A stretch of DNA of 64,000 nt from Pseudomonas graminis (GCF_001705435.1 NZ_MDEN01000064.1:124001-188000), one strand, 5' to 3'. Shown: positions 9,288 through 18,344, counted from the first letter of the stretch. Numbers and translations are program-made. The notes: generated by a model not told the origin, from the letters alone.

Positions 9288-10636
9288 CCACTGTGTCCTT
9301 CTTTAGTGACACCCCGTGCCGCGCGCTCCTGCAGCCGCCGGGCCCCTGCGCTGTCGCCCTGGGCGGCGAGGAGCGCGGCCAGTTGCGCCAGGGTTTCCGG
9401 ATGCTGTGGTTGCAGATACAACGCCTTGCGATAAAACCCTTGTGCCGCGCTCGTCTCCCCCGCCACTTCGCTGAGCAGGCCCAGCCAGTAAAACACCGGC
9501 GCCACGGGGTCGAAGCGCTTGAGGTACTGCTCGCACGCCACCTTCGCCTCGCCACTGCGGCCTTCGTTGGCAAGGACGGCGATGCTGCGCAGCAACTCGG
9601 CTGCTTCGCCGCTGCCAGCGCCCGGCGCCGCAGGCTTGATGTCCGGTCTGAGCGCAGCCCTGCGTTCTTCAGCCAGCGCAGGATCACCCAACAACCTCGG
9701 CGCAAAGGCCTGGGGTTTAAGGGTGCCGCGCGACGGGGCCGAGGCTGAGCGAGCAGACGTTGAGTAAGCAGGCAAAGCATCGTTTCGCGACGGCGGCATG
9801 GCTGGGGCAGTCAGCCCGCCGTGGGGTTCGGAAACGGCCTCGTCACGCCGACGAAAGGCAAAGGATTGGGGAATGCCGATCGACACCATGCCCATGCGCC
9901 CGAGCAGGCTGCCCTCGGCGGGGCCGATAAACAGCACGCCGTCGTCGCGGGTCATGCGTTTGAGCGCCTCGAAGCCCTGACGCTGAGTCTCGACGTCGAA
10001 GTAGATCAGCAGGTTGCGGCAGAACACGAAATCGTAGGCCGACTGCGCCACCGGCATGGCGGGATCGAGAAGGTTGCCGGACTGAAAGCGGACCTGATCA
10101 CGTACGCGCATCTCCAGACGATAGCCCTCTTCGGCCGCGTTGAAGAAACGCTCCCGAAAACCCAGTTGATCCCCACGAAAGGAGTTCTTGCCATACACGC
10201 CCTGGCGCGCGCGCTGGATCGAAAGCGGGCTGATGTCCACCGCCTCGACGCTGAACTGCGGGCCTCGCAAACCGGCGTCGAACAGCGCCATGGCGATGGA
10301 ATAAGGCTCCTCGCCGGTGGAGCACGGCAGGCTGAGAATCCGCAGCGGACGCACGCCATTGAGCTGCGCCAGTCGGGCATTGGCCAGCTTGCCGAGGGTG
10401 ACGAAGGATTCCGGGTAACGGAAAAACCACGTTTCGGGGACGATCACCGCTTCGATCAGCGCCTGTTGCTCGTCCGCCGAAACCAGCAGCGTCTGCCAGT
10501 AATCGTCGTGGTCCCGCGCCTTGGACAGCGTGCAGCGCTGACGCACGGCGCGCTCGATGATCGCCTCGCCCACCGACGCGACGTCCAGCCCGATGCGGTC
10601 CTTTAGGAAAGCGAAGAAACGCGCATCGCTGCTCAT
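9284..10636 (-). CDS. wspC: WspC, CheR-type methyltransferase with TPR tail
   Basis: SAM-dependent methyltransferase that methylates WspA glutamates, opposing WspF. Residues 1-70 form the CheR N-terminal helical domain (RFFAFLKDRIGLDVASVGEA); the catalytic domain contains ETWFFRYPESF and the SAM-binding LSLPCSTGEEPYSIAMAL. A variable linker (about 280-345) rich in Pro, Ala and Arg is followed by tetratricopeptide-like helices (PVAPVFYWLGLLSEVAGE, FYRKALYLQPQHPETLAQLA). I placed the start at the ATG at 10636, which overlaps the wspB stop (ATGA); 450 residues. A start at 10729 lies inside wspB and is unlikely. Confidence 0.95.
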   Translation of the reverse strand: MSSDARFFAFLKDRIGLDVASVGEAIIERAVRQRCTLSKARDHDDYWQTLLVSADEQQALIEAVIVPETWFFRYPESFVTLGKLANARLAQLNGVRPLRILSLPCSTGEEPYSIAMALFDAGLRGPQFSVEAVDISPLSIQRARQGVYGKNSFRGDQLGFRERFFNAAEEGYRLEMRVRDQVRFQSGNLLDPAMPVAQSAYDFVFCRNLLIYFDVETQRQGFEALKRMTRDDGVLFIGPAEGSLLGRMGMVSIGIPQSFAFRRRDEAVSEPHGGLTAPAMPPSRNDALPAYSTSARSASAPSRGTLKPQAFAPRLLGDPALAEERRAALRPDIKPAAPGAGSGEAAELLRSIAVLANEGRSGEAKVACEQYLKRFDPVAPVFYWLGLLSEVAGETSAAQGFYRKALYLQPQHPETLAQLAALLAAQGDSAGARRLQERAARGVTKEGHSG

Positions 10637-11169
10637 GGCGTGGCCTCGAAGGCATCCAGGCTCATGGGCTGTTCGGGAAACAACAGTTCGCGCACAGCGT
10701 CGCTGAGCAAGTCTTCCACGCGTATCCACTGCAGCAGGCCGTGTTCGTCTTCGCGCACCGGCCCCAGATACGGCGCCTGGGCGTTGTCCAGGCCGTAGGC
10801 TTTGAATTCATGGGGCGAGCAGCGCAGCGTGTCGGTTGCCTGTTCGAGGATCAACCCCAGCTCACGCGGGGGACGATCACCGCCCAGGCGATAGTGCACC
10901 AGCACCAGCCGCGTGCTGGTGCGCAGCTGGGAGGGATGGCCGAAGGTCAGCGCGCTGAGGTCGATGACAGGGACGATTGCACCCCGGTGGGCGAATACAC
11001 CGGCGACCCAGTGCGGCGCTTGCGCGATGGGCTTGAGCACCAGCCGTGGCAGCACTTCGGCGACTTCTGTCGCTTGCAGCGCATAACGTTCCGCACCGAT
11101 ACGGAACAGCAGAAACAGCTTGCTCTTCGGCAATACCGCAGCGCTGCGCTTGGCTGAATGCTCGATCAT
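10633..11169 (-). CDS. wspB: WspB, CheW-like coupling protein
   Basis: A 178-residue CheW-domain scaffold protein. The sequence KLFLLFRIGAERYALQATEV followed by GVFAHRGAIVPVIDLSALTF is a typical CheW beta-barrel. It starts 9 bases after the wspA stop and its own stop overlaps the wspC ATG. Together with WspD it couples the receptor WspA to WspE; two CheW paralogues per operon is normal for Wsp. Confidence 0.95.
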   Translation of the reverse strand: MIEHSAKRSAAVLPKSKLFLLFRIGAERYALQATEVAEVLPRLVLKPIAQAPHWVAGVFAHRGAIVPVIDLSALTFGHPSQLRTSTRLVLVHYRLGGDRPPRELGLILEQATDTLRCSPHEFKAYGLDNAQAPYLGPVREDEHGLLQWIRVEDLLSDAVRELLFPEQPMSLDAFEATP

Positions 11170-11178
11170 GGGCCTGAC

Positions 11179-12801
11179 TCAGACCTTGAAACGCGAAACG
11201 CCGCTACGCAGCCCCACCGCCACCTGGCTCAGCTCATCGATGGCAAAGCTGGCCTGACGCAGGGATTCAACGGTCTGGCTGCTGGCATCACCCAACTGCA
11301 CCAGCGCCTGGTTGATCTGTTCGGCGCCAGTGGCCTGGGCCTGCATGCCTTCGTTAACCATTAAGACACGCGGCGCGAGGGCCTGCACCTGATGAATGAT
11401 CTGCGAAAGCTGCTCGCCGACCTGAGTCACTTCGTACATGCCGCGACGCACTTCTTCGGAGAATTTGTCCATGCCCATGACGCCCGCCGACACCGCCGAC
11501 TGGATCTCCCGAACCATCTGCTCGATGTCGTAGGTGGCCACGGCGGTCTGGTCGGCCAGACGCCGGACCTCGGTCGCCACCACGGCGAAACCACGGCCAT
11601 ATTCGCCGGCTTTTTCGGCTTCGATGGCGGCGTTGAGCGACAGCAGGTTGGTCTGGTCGGCGACTTTGACGATGGTCACCACCACCTGATTGATGTTGCC
11701 GGCCTTCTCATTGAGGATCGCCAGCTTGGAGTTGACCAGATCGGCCGCGCCCATGACCGAGTGCATGGTTTCTTCCATGCGTGCCAGGCCTTGCTGACCG
11801 GAGCCCGCCAGGACCGAAGCCTGATCCGCAGCCGAGGTCACTTCCGTCATGGTGCGCACCAGATCCCGGGACGTCGCGGCAATCTCGCGGGACGTGGCGC
11901 CGATTTCCGTAGTGGTAGCGGCGGTCTCGGTGGCCGTGGCTTGTTGCTGTTTGGAGGTCGCGGCGATCTCGGTCACCGAGGTGGTCACTTGAATCGACGA
12001 GCGCTGGGCCTGGGACACCAGTGCGGCGAGCTCGGCGACCATGTCGTTAAAGCCGGTTTGCACCGATCCGAACTCATCGTTGCGGTCCAGTGCCAGCCGC
12101 GTGCTCAGGTCGCCAGTGCGCATGATGTCGAGGATCTGCACGATGCGGTTCATCGGCGCCAGAATTGCGCGCATCAGCAACAGGCCGCACGCAGCTGCTG
12201 CCAGCAGAGCGATGATCAGCGAGATGCCGAGGGTGATCTTGGCGCTGGAAACCGCGGCCTGGATGGCGTCGGACGCCTTGTCGGCGACCACCTTGTTCTT
12301 GGCGCCGAGTGCATTGAGTTCCTTGCGACCCTCAAACCAGGCGGGCGTGAGTTGCTCGGCAAACATCCGTTGGGACAGCGCATAGTTATCGCCCTGATAG
12401 GCCGCTAGCACACCGTTGAGCACTAGCTGATAGCGCTCGCGCAACTGCAGAAACTGGGCGAAGTCATTGCGATCGGATTCGTCGAAGATGCTTTTCTGGT
12501 AATTGACGATCTGCGCCTGCAGGCGGTCTTCGAAGTCTTTGTACTGGTCTTCTTCAGCGCTGGTGAGGTCGCGTCCGGCGCCCTCACTGAGTAAATGCTG
12601 AGTGGCTACATAGCTTTCAACCCAGGCGCCGCGCACGGTGCTGCTGTAAAAAACGCCGGGCAGCGCGTCCAGCCGTACGGCATCGCCACTGCTCTCGATC
12701 ACCAGCAAGCGATTGAATGCCGCAACCACCATCAACAGCATGATGGCGATGATGACAGCGAAGCTCGCCAAAATCCGTTGACGCAACGTCCAGTTCTTCA
12801 C
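11179..12801 (-). CDS. wspA: WspA, methyl-accepting surface-contact receptor
   Basis: Membrane chemoreceptor that detects surface contact and drives the Wsp pathway. Residues 9-30 form TM1, followed by a helical periplasmic region of about 160 residues (four-helix-bundle type, no Cache domain), TM2 at about 190-211, a HAMP domain (about 212-264), and a long cytoplasmic signalling coiled coil with the conserved hairpin tip NAAIEAEKAGEYGRGFAVVA. The 540-residue length is as expected. It is the first gene of the operon wspABCDEFR; a TATACT box and a small hairpin lie upstream. Confidence 0.96.
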   Translation of the reverse strand: MKNWTLRQRILASFAVIIAIMLLMVVAAFNRLLVIESSGDAVRLDALPGVFYSSTVRGAWVESYVATQHLLSEGAGRDLTSAEEDQYKDFEDRLQAQIVNYQKSIFDESDRNDFAQFLQLRERYQLVLNGVLAAYQGDNYALSQRMFAEQLTPAWFEGRKELNALGAKNKVVADKASDAIQAAVSSAKITLGISLIIALLAAAACGLLLMRAILAPMNRIVQILDIMRTGDLSTRLALDRNDEFGSVQTGFNDMVAELAALVSQAQRSSIQVTTSVTEIAATSKQQQATATETAATTTEIGATSREIAATSRDLVRTMTEVTSAADQASVLAGSGQQGLARMEETMHSVMGAADLVNSKLAILNEKAGNINQVVVTIVKVADQTNLLSLNAAIEAEKAGEYGRGFAVVATEVRRLADQTAVATYDIEQMVREIQSAVSAGVMGMDKFSEEVRRGMYEVTQVGEQLSQIIHQVQALAPRVLMVNEGMQAQATGAEQINQALVQLGDASSQTVESLRQASFAIDELSQVAVGLRSGVSRFKV

Positions 12802-12847
12802 AGTCAGCCCTCAAGGGTTCAACGCCGGCATGACCGGGTTAAGAAGC

Positions 12848-12882
12848 GGACCGACAGACGGTCCAAAGCGAGCGGGAGTATA
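12848..12882 (-). promoter_or_regulatory. Candidate wspA -10 box and 5'UTR hairpin
   Basis: On the minus strand TATACT (12882-12877) is followed by GGACCG-TCTGT-CGGTCC, a 6-bp stem with 5-base loop (12864-12848), about 50 bases before the wspA ATG. A -35 box is not clear. The remaining 12890-13053 of this 344-base gap shows nothing I can name. Confidence 0.35.
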
Positions 12883-13053
12883 GCCTAGTGCCTTACCGAC
12901 ACTCGGGGTGTTTCTGACGAGGAAAACGCCATAACACACAGCCATATCGGAAATGTCTTACACGCTATCGGCTTGATGTGGCGTTGCTTGATGGTACGAA
13001 TGCGCCGCGGGCGGATGTCTGGGTGGGACTTTCGTAGCGAGGAATAAGAATGC

Positions 13054-13086
13054 GGGTCAGGCCCCAGTGATTGTGGGGCCTGACCC
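13054..13086. repeat. Perfect 13-bp inverted repeat between the DUF533 gene and wspA
   Basis: GGGTCAGGCCCCA (13054-13066), a 7-base loop GTGATTG and TGGGGCCTGACCC (13074-13086) form a perfect hairpin, 60 bases past the stop of the DUF533 gene. Neither strand has a T-run after it, so it may be a transcript-end stabiliser, a terminator of unusual type or a copy of a dispersed repeat. Confidence 0.7.
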
Positions 13087-13145
13087 AACAGGTTTGCGGC
13101 TATTGGCCGTCGTATCCGTGCCGGATCGCAGGGCGGACAGACGGT

Positions 13146-13904
13146 TTACGGCTGGGCCTGACGCACCTGCTGCTCAAGCTCGGTCTTCAACGCCGGGTCG
13201 AGTTTCAGTTGCTTGGCGAGTTCGTCCAGGTAAGCGCGCTCCATGAAGTGCTCTTCGTCGACCATCATTACGCTGGCCAGGTACATCTCGGCAGCGATTT
13301 CCGGGGTTTGCGCCGCACGGGCGACATCGACAGGGTCCAGTGGTTTGTTCAGCTCGGCGTGGAGCCACTGCTGCAGTTCATTGTCGCCGGTGATGCGGGT
13401 GAACTCGCCTTCGATGAGTTCGCGTTCACGGTCGTCGACGTGGCCGTCAGCCTTGGCCGCGGCCACCAGCGCCCGCAGGATGGCCTCGCTGTGCTGTTCA
13501 ACCTGGGCCGGTGGCACGCGGTCAACGGTTTGCGGCTCAACCGGTTGCGCCACCCCCTGACTCGCCTGCCAGTTGCCATAGGCCTTGTACGCCAGCACGC
13601 CCAACGCTGCGAGCCCGCCGTAGGTCAGCGCTTTGCCGCCCATTTTGCGTGCGCCTTTGTTGCCCATCAGCAAGCCCATCGCGCCCGCCGCCAACGCACC
13701 GCCGCCAGCACCGGAGAGCAGCCCGCCAAGGCTGCCGCCCAGCTTGCCTCCCAGACCGCTGCCGCCGACCTTGCCAAGCAGATCGCCAAGCCCGCCCTGC
13801 CCGTTTTGCCCGCTTTTGCCGCTCTTGTCGTGAGCGCCGGCCTTGTTTTGCAGCAGGTCCTGACCGGATTTCAACAATTGATCAAGTAAACCGCGCGTGT
13901 TCAT
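13146..13904 (-). CDS. YebE-like DUF533/TerB-domain inner-membrane protein
   Basis: The protein is 252 residues with ATG at 13904. It begins MNTRGLLDQLLKSGQDLLQN, then a glycine-rich stretch (residues about 25-65, GQGGLGDLLGKVGGSGLGGK), one hydrophobic glycine/alanine segment with a likely membrane helix (KALTYGGLAALGVLAYKAYG, about 98-117), a spacer, and a C-terminal helical TerB-like domain (AILRALVAAAKADGHVDDRE, with an acidic DGHVDDRE loop). This matches the DUF533 family of E. coli YebE, whose function is not established. It stands alone between wspA and the divergent ydcS operon. Confidence 0.88.
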   Translation of the reverse strand: MNTRGLLDQLLKSGQDLLQNKAGAHDKSGKSGQNGQGGLGDLLGKVGGSGLGGKLGGSLGGLLSGAGGGALAAGAMGLLMGNKGARKMGGKALTYGGLAALGVLAYKAYGNWQASQGVAQPVEPQTVDRVPPAQVEQHSEAILRALVAAAKADGHVDDRERELIEGEFTRITGDNELQQWLHAELNKPLDPVDVARAAQTPEIAAEMYLASVMMVDEEHFMERAYLDELAKQLKLDPALKTELEQQVRQAQP

Positions 13905-14160
13905 GACTTCACCTTCAGAAATGGGGACAGACGATTCGACCCGCAGGTTAAGGCGAAGGCACCGACGCACGTCGGGCGGGTTTGCTTCTGAATGTTGCGG
14001 CGACTGAGCGTCCAGAGTCCGGACGGGTTTTCACTCAATCGCATCCGCCTGCAGGAATGGGCTCGGTATTTGCTGCGTGAAGTTTGTCGGGGATCGAACG
14101 GGGCACTACGCTCTGCACCACCGATCTCTGCCCAAACCACCACCATGAGGCAAACCCACC

Positions 14161-15312
14161 ATGTCCGTGCACAAGACCGCGATTCTGAGCGCCGTGATTA
14201 CCGCACTATTCACCAGCGGCGCGGTGCAGGCCGCTGAAGCACTCACGGCGGTGGGCGATGGCGAGGGGCAGCTGGATATGGTGGCGTGGCCGGGTTACAT
14301 CGAGCGAGGCGAAAGCGACAAGGCCTACGACTGGGTGACCGGCTTCGAGCAGGAGACCGGCTGCAAGGTCAACGTCAAGACCGCTGCAACCTCCGACGAG
14401 ATGGTCAGCCTGATGAACAAGGGCGGCTATGACCTGGTCACCGCGTCGGGCGACGCGTCGTTGCGGCTGATCGCCGGCAAGCGCGTGCAGCCCATCGATC
14501 CCACGCTGATCCCGAACTGGAAAACCCTCGACCCGCGCCTGAAAGATGGTCCGTGGTACACGGTTGAAAACAAAACGTACGGCACGCCGTACCAGTGGGG
14601 CCCGAACGTGCTGATGTACAACACCAACGTGTTCAAGACGCCGCCGGTGAGCTGGAGCGTGGTGTTCGAGCCGCAGGATTTGCCCGACGGCAAACCGAAC
14701 AAGGGCCGGGTCCAGGCCTACGACGGGCCGATCTACATCGCCGACGCCGCGCTGTATTTGAAGACGGCCAAGCCGGAACTGAACATCGTCGATCCCTATC
14801 AGCTCACCGAGACCCAGTACAAGGCCGTGCTCGATCTGCTACGCGCCCAGCAGCCGCTGGTTCATCGCTACTGGCATGACGCGACGGTGCAGATGAGCGA
14901 CGTGAAAAACGAAGGCGTGGCGGCGTCGAGTTCGTGGGGCTACATGGTCAACGGGCTGGTTGCCGACAAACAACCCGTGGCCTCGACCATCCCCCAGGAA
15001 GGCGCCACTGGCTGGGCCGACACGACGATGTTGCACGCCGAAGCCAAACACCCGAACTGCGCCTACAAATGGATGAACTGGTCGCTGCAACCGAAAGTTC
15101 AGGGTGACGTTGCCGCCTGGTTCGGCTCCCTGCCGGTGGTGCCGGACGCCTGCAAGGGCAACGCACTGCTCGGCGCCGAGGGCTGCGAAACCAACGGATT
15201 TGACCTGTTCGAGAAAATCGCCTTCTGGAAAACCCCACAGGCTGAGGGCGGCAAGTACGTGCCGTACAGCCGCTGGACGCAGGATTACATTGCGATCATG
15301 GGTGGGCGTTAG
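14161..15312 (+). CDS. ydcS: YdcS-like periplasmic substrate-binding protein
   Basis: The periplasmic receptor of an ABC importer of the spermidine/putrescine class. Residues 1-24 are a signal peptide ending VQAAEA. The mature sequence (LDMVAWPGYIERGESDKAYD, TAATSDEMVSLMNKGGYDL, YSRWTQDYIAIMGGR at the C-terminus) follows E. coli YdcS closely as I remember it. The 383-residue length agrees. A GAGG Shine-Dalgarno lies 11 bases upstream. It heads a four-gene cluster ydcS-T-U-V. Polyamine or GABA-related transport is the usual inference; E. coli YdcS has also been linked to polyhydroxybutyrate, so the substrate is uncertain. No patD dehydrogenase gene follows, unlike E. coli. Confidence 0.93.
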   Translation: MSVHKTAILSAVITALFTSGAVQAAEALTAVGDGEGQLDMVAWPGYIERGESDKAYDWVTGFEQETGCKVNVKTAATSDEMVSLMNKGGYDLVTASGDASLRLIAGKRVQPIDPTLIPNWKTLDPRLKDGPWYTVENKTYGTPYQWGPNVLMYNTNVFKTPPVSWSVVFEPQDLPDGKPNKGRVQAYDGPIYIADAALYLKTAKPELNIVDPYQLTETQYKAVLDLLRAQQPLVHRYWHDATVQMSDVKNEGVAASSSWGYMVNGLVADKQPVASTIPQEGATGWADTTMLHAEAKHPNCAYKWMNWSLQPKVQGDVAAWFGSLPVVPDACKGNALLGAEGCETNGFDLFEKIAFWKTPQAEGGKYVPYSRWTQDYIAIMGGR

Positions 15313-15411
15313 ACGCCTGTATCGCCCGCTCCGGGTTCATTCAAATGCATCCAGCCCCGTTGCTGTGACGGCAGGGGCTGTCAATCGACCTGATTTCCGG
15401 AATCAAACGCC

Positions 15412-16449
15412 ATGACCCACGCCGTCCAGTTCACCCAGGTCTCGCGGCTGTTCGGCGAGGTGAAAGCCGTGGACCGGGTGTCCATCGACATCCAGGAAGG
15501 CGAGTTCTTTTCCATGCTGGGCCCTTCGGGTTCCGGCAAAACCACCTGCCTGCGCCTGATCGCAGGCTTCGAGCAACCCAGCGCCGGCTCGATCCGCATT
15601 CATGGTCAGGAAGCCGCCGGCCTGCCGCCCTACCAGCGCGACGTCAACACCGTGTTTCAGGACTACGCGCTGTTCCCGCACATGAACGTGCAGGACAACG
15701 TCGCCTACGGCCTGAAAGTCAAAGGCGTCGGCAAGGCCGAACGGATCAAGCGGGCCGACGAGGCCCTGAACATGGTCGCCCTTGATGGCTACGGCGCGCG
15801 CAAACCCGCGCAACTGTCCGGCGGCCAGCGCCAGCGTGTAGCCCTGGCGCGGGCACTGGTCAATCGCCCGCGGGTGTTGCTGCTCGACGAACCCCTCGGC
15901 GCCCTCGACCTGAAGCTGCGCGAACAGATGCAGAGCGAACTGAAAAAACTGCAGCGCCAACTGGGCATCACCTTCATCTTCGTCACCCACGACCAGACTG
16001 AAGCGCTGTCGATGTCGGACCGGGTCGCAGTGTTTAACAAAGGCCGCATCGAGCAGGTCGATACGCCACGCAATCTGTACATGAAACCGGCCACGACCTT
16101 CGTGGCAGAGTTCGTGGGCACCTCCAACGTCGTGCATGGTGAACTGGCGCAGATGTTGAGCGGCAATCCGGGCGCGTTTTCGATTCGACCGGAGCACATC
16201 CGTTTTGCCGAGGGCGGCACTGTGACGCACGACATTCAGCTCAGCGGCGTGCTGCACGACATTCAATACCAGGGCAGTGCCACCCGCTACGAGGTCAGAC
16301 TGGACAACGGCCAGACGCTCACCGTCAGCCAGGCCAACGATCAGTGGCTGGACACCGGCGCGCATCATCGACCGGGGCAACCCGTCACCGTTCGCTGGGC
16401 GCGGGAAGCGATGATTACGTTGCATGACACGCCGGTTGAGGCGCCGTGA
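15412..16449 (+). CDS. ydcT: YdcT-like ABC transporter ATPase
   Basis: Energises the YdcSTUV importer. The nucleotide-binding domain shows Walker A GPSGSGKTT, Q-loop region TVFQDYALFPHMNV, signature LSGGQRQRVALARAL, Walker B VLLLDEPLGALD and switch His in FVTHDQTEAL. Residues from about 235 form a short TOBE-type OB domain typical of PotA-class ATPases. 345 residues. It starts 99 bases after ydcS; the gap holds no clear terminator, so co-transcription is likely. Confidence 0.94.
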   Translation: MTHAVQFTQVSRLFGEVKAVDRVSIDIQEGEFFSMLGPSGSGKTTCLRLIAGFEQPSAGSIRIHGQEAAGLPPYQRDVNTVFQDYALFPHMNVQDNVAYGLKVKGVGKAERIKRADEALNMVALDGYGARKPAQLSGGQRQRVALARALVNRPRVLLLDEPLGALDLKLREQMQSELKKLQRQLGITFIFVTHDQTEALSMSDRVAVFNKGRIEQVDTPRNLYMKPATTFVAEFVGTSNVVHGELAQMLSGNPGAFSIRPEHIRFAEGGTVTHDIQLSGVLHDIQYQGSATRYEVRLDNGQTLTVSQANDQWLDTGAHHRPGQPVTVRWAREAMITLHDTPVEAP

Positions 16450-16450
16450 G

Positions 16451-17401
16451 ATGGGTCAGACCTTCACAGGCTTGGCACCGACGCAACGGCCATCGCCACT
16501 CCGGCGCTTTTCCAACTTGCTGTATCGACGCCCGAATCTGTACCTGTCGCTGCTGCTGATCCCGCCGCTGCTGTGGTTCGGCGCGATTTACCTCGGCTCG
16601 CTGCTGGGCCTGTTGTGGCAGGGCTTCTATACCTTCGACGACTTCAGCATGACTGTGACGCCGGACCTGACCCTGGCGAACTTCGGCGCGCTGTTCAACC
16701 CGGCCAATTTCGACGTCATCCGGCGCACCCTGGTCATGGCGGTTGCAGTGTCCATCGCCAGCGCCATCGTCGCCTTCCCCATCGCCTATTACATGGCGCG
16801 CTACACCACCGGCAAAACCAAGGCGTTCTTCTACATTGCGGTGATGATGCCCATGTGGGCCAGCTACATCGTCAAGGCCTACGCGTGGACGCTGTTGCTG
16901 GCCAAGGGCGGCGTGGCGCAATGGTTCGTGCAGCATCTGGGGCTGGCGCCGGTGTTGGAGTGGCTGTTGAGCGTGCCCGGCATTGGTGGCAGCACATTGT
17001 CGACCTCGCACCTTGGGCGTTTCATGGTGTTCGTCTACATCTGGCTGCCGTTCATGATCCTGCCGATTCAGGCCTCCCTCGAACGCCTGCCGCCCTCTTT
17101 GCTGCACGCCTCCGCCGACCTCGGTGCCACGCCCCGGCAAACGTTCATGCAGGTGATTCTGCCGCTGTCGGTGCCAGGAATTGCGGCGGGCTCGATCTTC
17201 ACGTTTTCGCTGACGCTGGGGGATTTCATCGTGCCGCAACTGATCGGCCCGCCGGGCTACTTCATTGGCAGCATGGTCTACGCGCAGCAAGGCGCCATCG
17301 GCAACATGCCCATGGCCGCGGCATTCACGCTGGTGCCAATCGTGCTGATCGCGGTTTATCTGGCTATTGTCAAACGACTGGGGGCTTTCGATGCACTCTG
17401 A
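16451..17401 (+). CDS. ydcU: YdcU-like ABC permease
   Basis: First membrane subunit of the importer. About six transmembrane helices; the binding-protein-dependent-transport signature is in LLHASADLGATPRQTFMQVI followed by LPLSVPGIAAGS. The sequence from PNLYLSLLLIPPLLWFGAIY to the end VKRLGAFDAL tracks E. coli YdcU. I use the ATG at 16451, directly after the ydcT stop; an in-frame ATG at 16424 inside ydcT would add nine residues. It overlaps ydcV by 11 bases. Confidence 0.92.
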   Translation: MGQTFTGLAPTQRPSPLRRFSNLLYRRPNLYLSLLLIPPLLWFGAIYLGSLLGLLWQGFYTFDDFSMTVTPDLTLANFGALFNPANFDVIRRTLVMAVAVSIASAIVAFPIAYYMARYTTGKTKAFFYIAVMMPMWASYIVKAYAWTLLLAKGGVAQWFVQHLGLAPVLEWLLSVPGIGGSTLSTSHLGRFMVFVYIWLPFMILPIQASLERLPPSLLHASADLGATPRQTFMQVILPLSVPGIAAGSIFTFSLTLGDFIVPQLIGPPGYFIGSMVYAQQGAIGNMPMAAAFTLVPIVLIAVYLAIVKRLGAFDAL

Positions 17402-18200
17402 AAGAGCGTCGTGGGGCCTGAAGATCGCCGCCTGGGGCGGGCTGGTATTCCTGCACTTTCCGATCCTGATCATCTTCGTCTACGCCTTCAACACCGAAGA
17501 CGCCGCCTTCAGCTTCCCGCCGAAGGGTTTCACTCTGAAGTGGATCGGCGTGGCGTTCGCGCGGCCCGACGTCCTGGAGTCGATCAAGCTGTCGCTGCAA
17601 ATCGCCTGCATTGCCACACTGATCGCCCTCGTGCTCGGGACGCTGGCCTCGGCGGCGCTGTACAGGCGGGACTTCTTCGGCAAGGACGGCATTTCGCTGA
17701 TGCTGATTCTGCCCATCGCCCTGCCCGGCATCATCACCGGATTGGCCTTGTTGTCGGCGTTCAAGACCCTGGGGATCGAGCCAGGGATGTTCACCATCAT
17801 TGTCGGCCACGCGACCTTCTGCGTGGTGATCGTCTACAACAACGTCATCGCCCGCCTGCGCCGCACCTCCCACAGCCTGATCGAAGCGTCGATGGACCTC
17901 GGTGCCGATGGCTGGCAGACCTTCCGCTACATCGTCATGCCCAACCTGGGCTCGGCGCTGCTGGCCGGCGGCATGCTGGCGTTTGCCCTGTCGTTCGACG
18001 AAATCATCGTCACCACCTTCACCGCCGGGCACGAACGCACCCTGCCCATCTGGCTGCTCAACGAACTCAGCCGCCCGCGGGACGTGCCGGTGACCAACGT
18101 CGTGGCGATGCTCGTGATGATGGTGACCCTGCTGCCGATCCTCGGCGCGTACTACCTGACTCGGGGCGGGGAAAGCGTGGCGGGGAGTGAGGGGAAGTGA
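17391..18200 (+). CDS. ydcV: YdcV-like ABC permease
   Basis: Second membrane subunit. It begins MHSERASWGLKIAAWGGLVF, matching the E. coli YdcV start; the ATG at 17391 lies within the last codons of ydcU, preceded by a GGGGGC ribosome-binding stretch. About six membrane helices and the permease loop EASMDLGADGWQTFRYIVMP. 269 residues. It ends the ydcSTUV operon; two hairpins follow before the convergent flavin oxidoreductase gene. Confidence 0.94.
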   Translation: MHSERASWGLKIAAWGGLVFLHFPILIIFVYAFNTEDAAFSFPPKGFTLKWIGVAFARPDVLESIKLSLQIACIATLIALVLGTLASAALYRRDFFGKDGISLMLILPIALPGIITGLALLSAFKTLGIEPGMFTIIVGHATFCVVIVYNNVIARLRRTSHSLIEASMDLGADGWQTFRYIVMPNLGSALLAGGMLAFALSFDEIIVTTFTAGHERTLPIWLLNELSRPRDVPVTNVVAMLVMMVTLLPILGAYYLTRGGESVAGSEGK

Positions 18201-18236
18201 AGGGCTATCTTCATTCCGGAGGCCGACGCAGGACAA

Positions 18237-18268
18237 ATGTGGGAGTGACCGGGGTGGCGCTCCCACAT
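18237..18268. repeat. Imperfect-loop hairpin ATGTGGGAG/CTCCCACAT
   Basis: Perfect 9-bp stem (18237-18245 with 18260-18268) and a 14-base loop just past the ydcV stop. The TGTGGGAG...CTCCCACA form is a common Pseudomonas intergenic palindrome. No T-run follows on the plus strand. Confidence 0.65.
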
Positions 18269-18286
18269 GCATCTTCTCCAATATAA

Positions 18287-18313
18287 CCAGCATCACAGAG
18301 CCAGAGATGCTGG
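18287..18313. terminator. Hairpin CCAGCATC/GATGCTGG between convergent genes
   Basis: Perfect 8-bp stem (18287-18294 with 18306-18313) and an 11-base loop in the gap between convergent ydcV and the flavin oxidoreductase gene. It is a plausible shared transcription end but lacks a T-run. Confidence 0.4.
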
Positions 18314-18344
18314 AGCAGTGCAGATCAGCTATTCAGCGGTGTGA

